Assembly (NCBI GenBank): GCA_964386925.1
Contig: CAYLUU010000105.1
Location: 1-8,117, forward strand
Source of the DNA: CAG-791 sp964386925
Lineage (GTDB): Bacteria; Bacillota; Clostridia; Lachnospirales; Lachnospiraceae
Reading direction: 5' to 3'
DNA length: 8,117 nt
A program made the translations under genes and the position numbers. Under the pieces are notes generated by a model that was given only the letters and a program-made list of their open reading frames with translations, ran no database searches and had not been told where the DNA came from. This document shows, piece after piece, positions 6,073 through 8,117 of the stretch (positions within the stretch are counted from its first letter, which is position 1; every line of letters begins with the position of its first letter).

Positions 6073-6915
6073 TCAGCGCAGGACGATCTGTGTCTCTCCG
6101 ATCACGATCTTGCCTTCCTTCAAAAGGCGTCCCACGGCGCGTTTGAACTGCGCCTTGCTCATCTGCATTTCTTCCCGGATGAAATCCGGATCCGCCTTGT
6201 CCGTGAATGGCAGGACGCCGTTATTTTGCTCCATCTTCTCCAGAATGATGGCAGCATCGGTTCCCATCTGATCCGCCACCGGCTCACGGAGCGTCAGATC
6301 GAGCTTCCCGTCTGCACGAACATTGGTAACCCGTGCCTTCACGATGTCGCCGACCTTCAGGTCGCGGACCAGCTCCTTTTTGGGAATCAGCGCAGAATAC
6401 TGATTGTCCACCGCGACAAAGCGGCCGAAGTTATTGCTCGTCTCATAGACGGTTCCGGTCACTTCATCTCCCTTCTGGTAAGGACTCTGTGAGGAAAGCC
6501 ACGGATATACGTTCATCGTCGCTGCAAGGCGTCCGCTCTTATCCAGATAGACCGCGCACAGAACGCGCTGGCCTTTCTGTACGTGCTGATCCCGCGGCTG
6601 CTCATGGAACGGCAGCAGCAGATCCTTGTCCAATCCCCAGTCGAGGAAGGCACCGATTCGTCCCACCTCGCGCACGGTCAGGATTCCAATCTGATGCAGC
6701 GTAAGGAGCGGCTCCTTGCGGGTGGCAATCAGGCGATCCTCGGAATCCTTGTACAGGAAAACCTCAATGCTGTCACCGGCCTTCAGCCCCTCCGGAACCT
6801 GCGACTTCGGTAGCAGCACATGCTGGTCCCCCTCCTGTCCGTTCTCCTTCAGGTACACGCCCATCGGCACGGCCTTCTCTACTGTCAGTGTCTGCTTCTC
6901 TCCAATTCGGAACAT
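6073..6915 (-). CDS. cvfB: CvfB-type S1 RNA-binding protein
   Basis: This is a cytoplasmic RNA-binding protein of the CvfB/YitL family, linked in staphylococci to control of virulence gene expression and of unknown exact role elsewhere. The 280 residues match the family length and layout: three S1-like OB folds (about 1-66, 70-136 and 146-212) and a C-terminal winged helix (about 218-280). The second domain carries VREVGRIGAFLDWGLDKDLLLPF, the family's most recognisable stretch. The third has GTVYETSNNFGRFVAVDNQYSALIP and ends in LDLTLREP, a standard S1 closing strand. The ATG at 6915 fits the family N-terminus (MFRIGEKQTLTVEKA) and has GAAGAGAG and AGGA upstream. The gene follows the thioesterase by 159 bases on the same strand and ends just before the large palindrome and a terminator. 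Direct RNA targets cannot be read from sequence. Confidence 0.92.
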   Translation of the reverse strand: MFRIGEKQTLTVEKAVPMGVYLKENGQEGDQHVLLPKSQVPEGLKAGDSIEVFLYKDSEDRLIATRKEPLLTLHQIGILTVREVGRIGAFLDWGLDKDLLLPFHEQPRDQHVQKGQRVLCAVYLDKSGRLAATMNVYPWLSSQSPYQKGDEVTGTVYETSNNFGRFVAVDNQYSALIPKKELVRDLKVGDIVKARVTNVRADGKLDLTLREPVADQMGTDAAIILEKMEQNNGVLPFTDKADPDFIREEMQMSKAQFKRAVGRLLKEGKIVIGETQIVLR

Positions 6916-7074
6916 ATTGCTCTCTTCGTCCTTTCTTTTCTACGCGCGTCCTCACGCGGTATGATGCAATCCCGTCATTCCGGGTACTATTGTGTAAGAT
7001 TCATCGGGCAGCACTCTGTTTGTTGCCTGTGTGAACAGGTATGGTGGCTCCCGCATGCGCCATGCCGTTGTGCA
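6916..7074 (-). other. Thioesterase-cvfB spacer with several small hairpins
   Basis: Four short stems can be seen: GCATG-CGC-CATGC (7053-7065) just past the thioesterase stop, CCTGT/ACAGG (7026-7039), a CCCG/CGGG stem near 6967-6980, and CGCGT/ACGCG (6945-6958) close to the cvfB ribosome site. None is followed by a T run on the minus strand, so no convincing terminator is present and read-through from the thioesterase gene is likely. No promoter close to consensus was found. Confidence 0.35.
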
Positions 7075-7800
7075 TCAGCTCCGTCTCGTAAACTCCACAG
7101 CCGCAAAGGTATCCCCTTCCCGGTTATTCAGCAGCACCAGCGTCTTCTCCGGCGTGTCCGCAGCCTGATATACCGTCGGAACAATGAAATCATCCAGGAA
7201 TGCCTGTTTCCGGTACTCCACGCGAAGCCTTGCAATCTCTTCGTCCTTCGGTCCGTACGCCATTGCAAGCCGCACATACTGCCCGTTATTCACGTGATGA
7301 TTGCTGTCCAGGAACTGCTCCGTGATCTGAATCGGCGACGCCCGGAAGATTTCGTCTTCCTTCGTCACGCGGATCTTCCGCGGCAGGTATTCCATATCAA
7401 ATTTCGGATGCAGTTCATACGCATCCGTGATCTTTTCGTCCACGCGGGCCGGCATCCCCTTTTCCATATCCATCAGGGACCAGATGGAATTGGCGTTGAC
7501 CAGACGTTTCCCGTCTGCCGTCTCCATCATGAAATTGCGCAGTCCCATGAAACCCTTCAGTTCATAGGGCGAGGTTCCGGTCACCACCGCATCTCCCAGC
7601 GCCGGGAGCTCTTCGATGTCGATCTGCCAGTAATTCACCAGCCAGGCCCAGTGCCGTTCTGTCAAATACGGAATCCCAACGCCCAGATCCTCCGACTGAA
7701 AGGTGGAGCAATCCTGAAAATAATCGATCAGCGATTCCATCTTCAGCTTGCTGTTCTGATTGGTCTCGCTGAAGCGAATCCGTCCTGCAAAGGTGTACAT
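7075..7800 (-). CDS. Acyl-ACP thioesterase (FatA/FatB-like, double hotdog)
   Basis: This enzyme hydrolyses acyl-ACP to free fatty acid and ACP in the cytoplasm. The 241 residues match the usual length of bacterial members and form two hotdog domains (about 1-130 and 145-241). The first has MESLIDYFQDCSTFQSEDLGVG, the standard first-hotdog helix, and WSLMDMEKGMPARV near 107-120. The second carries LDSNHHVNNGQYV (164-176), equivalent to the plant FatB N-x-H-V-N-N site, so Asn167 and His169 are the likely catalytic residues. VEYRKQA (194-200) corresponds to the EYRREC region of plant enzymes, with Ala in place of the Cys. The start is well supported: AGGAAG at 7808-7813 lies 7 bases before the ATG, and two candidate promoters sit upstream. 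Chain-length preference cannot be predicted. It may supply fatty acids or recycle acyl-ACP. Confidence 0.9.
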   Translation of the reverse strand: MYTFAGRIRFSETNQNSKLKMESLIDYFQDCSTFQSEDLGVGIPYLTERHWAWLVNYWQIDIEELPALGDAVVTGTSPYELKGFMGLRNFMMETADGKRLVNANSIWSLMDMEKGMPARVDEKITDAYELHPKFDMEYLPRKIRVTKEDEIFRASPIQITEQFLDSNHHVNNGQYVRLAMAYGPKDEEIARLRVEYRKQAFLDDFIVPTVYQAADTPEKTLVLLNNREGDTFAAVEFTRRS

Positions 7801-7824
7801 TCAATTTCTTCCTTTCACTCTGAA

Positions 7825-7870
7825 AAGCCTGCCGGCTCGCCGCATTATAACACAACAGGCCGACAGGCTT
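7825..7870 (-). promoter_or_regulatory. 12-bp inverted repeat enclosing an extended -10 promoter of the thioesterase gene
   Basis: AAGCCTGCCGGC (7825-7836) and GCCGACAGGCTT (7859-7870) are inverted repeats with one mismatch, which is a G-U pair in minus-strand RNA. In the 22-base loop lies TGTTATAAT (minus strand, TATAAT at 7844-7849), a consensus extended -10; no good -35 is needed or seen. The start would fall about 35-40 bases before the ATG. The arrangement can be read as an operator flanking the promoter, or as a terminator-like hairpin (GGCTTTTC) for transcripts coming from upstream. Confidence 0.55.
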
Positions 7871-7896
7871 CATGGTACCACGTTCATTCGGAGCCT

Positions 7897-7923
7897 ATTA
7901 TAAAATGTATCTGTTACTGTAAA
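7897..7923 (-). promoter_or_regulatory. Second, distal candidate promoter of the thioesterase gene
   Basis: On the minus strand a perfect TATAAT (7897-7902) is preceded by TTTACA (7918-7923, 5 of 6 to -35 consensus) at a short 15-base spacing, with T-rich DNA further up. Transcripts from here would pass through the 7825-7870 inverted repeat and could fold it. Confidence 0.4.
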
Positions 7924-7937
7924 AATCCCGGACAGCG

Positions 7938-8021
7938 GCTGCGTAGATGGGCGAGCTTGCTCTCACAGACGCGCAGACATTGGACAGGTTAGCATACATG
8001 AGCAAAAAGAAAGCTGCGTAG
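7938..8021. repeat. GCTGCGTAG direct repeat and weak stem in the intergenic region
   Basis: GCTGCGTAG is present at 7938-7946 and 8013-8021. The first copy can form a CTGCG/CGCAG stem (7939-7943 with 7972-7976) over a GAG-CTTG-CTC hairpin (7953-7962); the second is part of the terminator hairpin below. GGACAG also occurs twice (7930 and 7982). No open reading frame is supported here. Confidence 0.35.
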
Positions 8022-8025
8022 CAGC
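8004..8025 (-). terminator. Weak intrinsic terminator for the gene entering at the right edge
   Basis: On the minus strand GCTGC-TAC-GCAGC (8013-8025) is followed by TTTCTTTTT (8004-8012). The stem is only 5 bp but the U-rich tail is good, and it lies about 45 bases past the stop codon at 8071. Confidence 0.5.
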
Positions 8026-8038
8026 GATTTTGCGAATG

Positions 8039-8055
8039 GGCTCTGAATAGTTACG
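8039..8055. repeat. 17-base direct repeat, right copy
   Basis: This is an identical copy of GGCTCTGAATAGTTACG at 5-21, in the same orientation and 8034 bases away. It lies between the stop codon of the partial gene (8071) and its putative terminator. Bases flanking the two copies are not alike beyond the 17. Confidence 0.75.
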
Positions 8056-8070
8056 CTTATACAATCGGCG

Positions 8071-8117
8071 TCACTCGCTCAGCTGATACACCACTGTCAC
8101 GCTGGCAGAAACGGTAT
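8071..8117 (-). CDS. 3' end of a gene, possibly a SIMPL-domain (YggE/DUF541) protein
   Basis: Only 14 complete codons and the stop (TGA) lie inside the window. They read TVSASVTVVYQLSE. The alternating SASVTVVYQL ending is what many secreted SIMPL-domain proteins have as their last strand. A repeat and a terminator-like hairpin follow, as expected past a real gene end. One of the other two minus-strand frames is closed early by a stop; the other is open over this short stretch but resembles nothing. The call rests on a very short match. Confidence 0.45.
   Translation of the reverse strand, partial: TVSASVTVVYQLSE

Noticed and set aside
5884..6492. Plus-strand open frame crossing the 5910-6069 palindrome
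   Set aside because: It continues antisense into cvfB and encodes the palindrome itself. There is no ribosome site of note.
6820..7992. Plus-strand open frame of 390 codons spanning the cvfB start, thioesterase and promoters
   Set aside because: It runs antisense to two recognisable proteins and through promoter DNA, and its translation has no domain features.
5..8055. The 17-base direct repeats as ends of an integrated mobile element
   Set aside because: The DNA between them is conserved housekeeping with no transposase or integrase, and the repeats stand in equivalent 3'-flank positions. A dispersed repeat is simpler.

Overview
The window is a chromosomal segment from a moderately GC-rich, low-mobility part of a Gram-positive Clostridia genome, most likely a Lachnospiraceae-type gut anaerobe. 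That placement is inferred from protein style (CdaR/PucR-FtsE-FtsX-M23-S41 gene order, CvfB, a bacterial acyl-ACP thioesterase) and not from a marker gene. Every supported gene lies on the minus strand, so transcription runs from right to left. There is no transposase, integrase, phage gene, CRISPR array, tRNA or rRNA.

Right side, in transcription order. The last 15 codons (with stop) of an upstream gene enter at 8117 and end at 8071; they resemble the C-terminus of a SIMPL-domain protein. A non-coding gap of about 270 bases follows. It holds a 17-base repeat, a weak terminator and two candidate promoters, one of which sits in the loop of a 12-bp inverted repeat. Next come an acyl-ACP thioesterase (7075-7800) and a CvfB-type S1 RNA-binding protein (6073-6915). 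After the cvfB stop there is a 160-base palindromic element (5910-6069) and then a good intrinsic terminator (5887-5906).

Centre. A new transcription unit begins with a candidate promoter at 5859-5888 and a leader with two mutually exclusive hairpins. It encodes a CdaR/PucR-type regulator (4644-5738), FtsE (3855-4640), FtsX (2961-3851) and a secreted coiled-coil M23 peptidase in the EnvC/PcsB position (1697-2968). The genes are separated by 3 bases, 3 bases and an 8-base overlap, so they are almost certainly co-transcribed and translationally coupled. The expected logic is that the FtsEX ABC complex gates the cell-wall hydrolase at the septum, with the regulator possibly controlling the operon. 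The peptidase keeps a complete LytM zinc site, so it may cut peptidoglycan itself.

Left side. A 337-base gap after the peptidase folds on paper into a four-way-junction structure (1517-1670), followed by a terminator-like hairpin (1461-1505) and a GNRA-type hairpin. Beyond it is a membrane-anchored S41 C-terminal processing protease (70-1359), whose 5' coding region contains a perfect 11-bp terminator-like hairpin. The same 17-base sequence found near the right edge recurs at 5-21.

The protein-coding content is ordinary housekeeping. The unexplained material is the non-coding DNA: two 155-160-base fold-back elements with a similar overall design but no shared sequence, a dispersed 17-mer in 3' flanks, and a switch-like leader ahead of the division operon.
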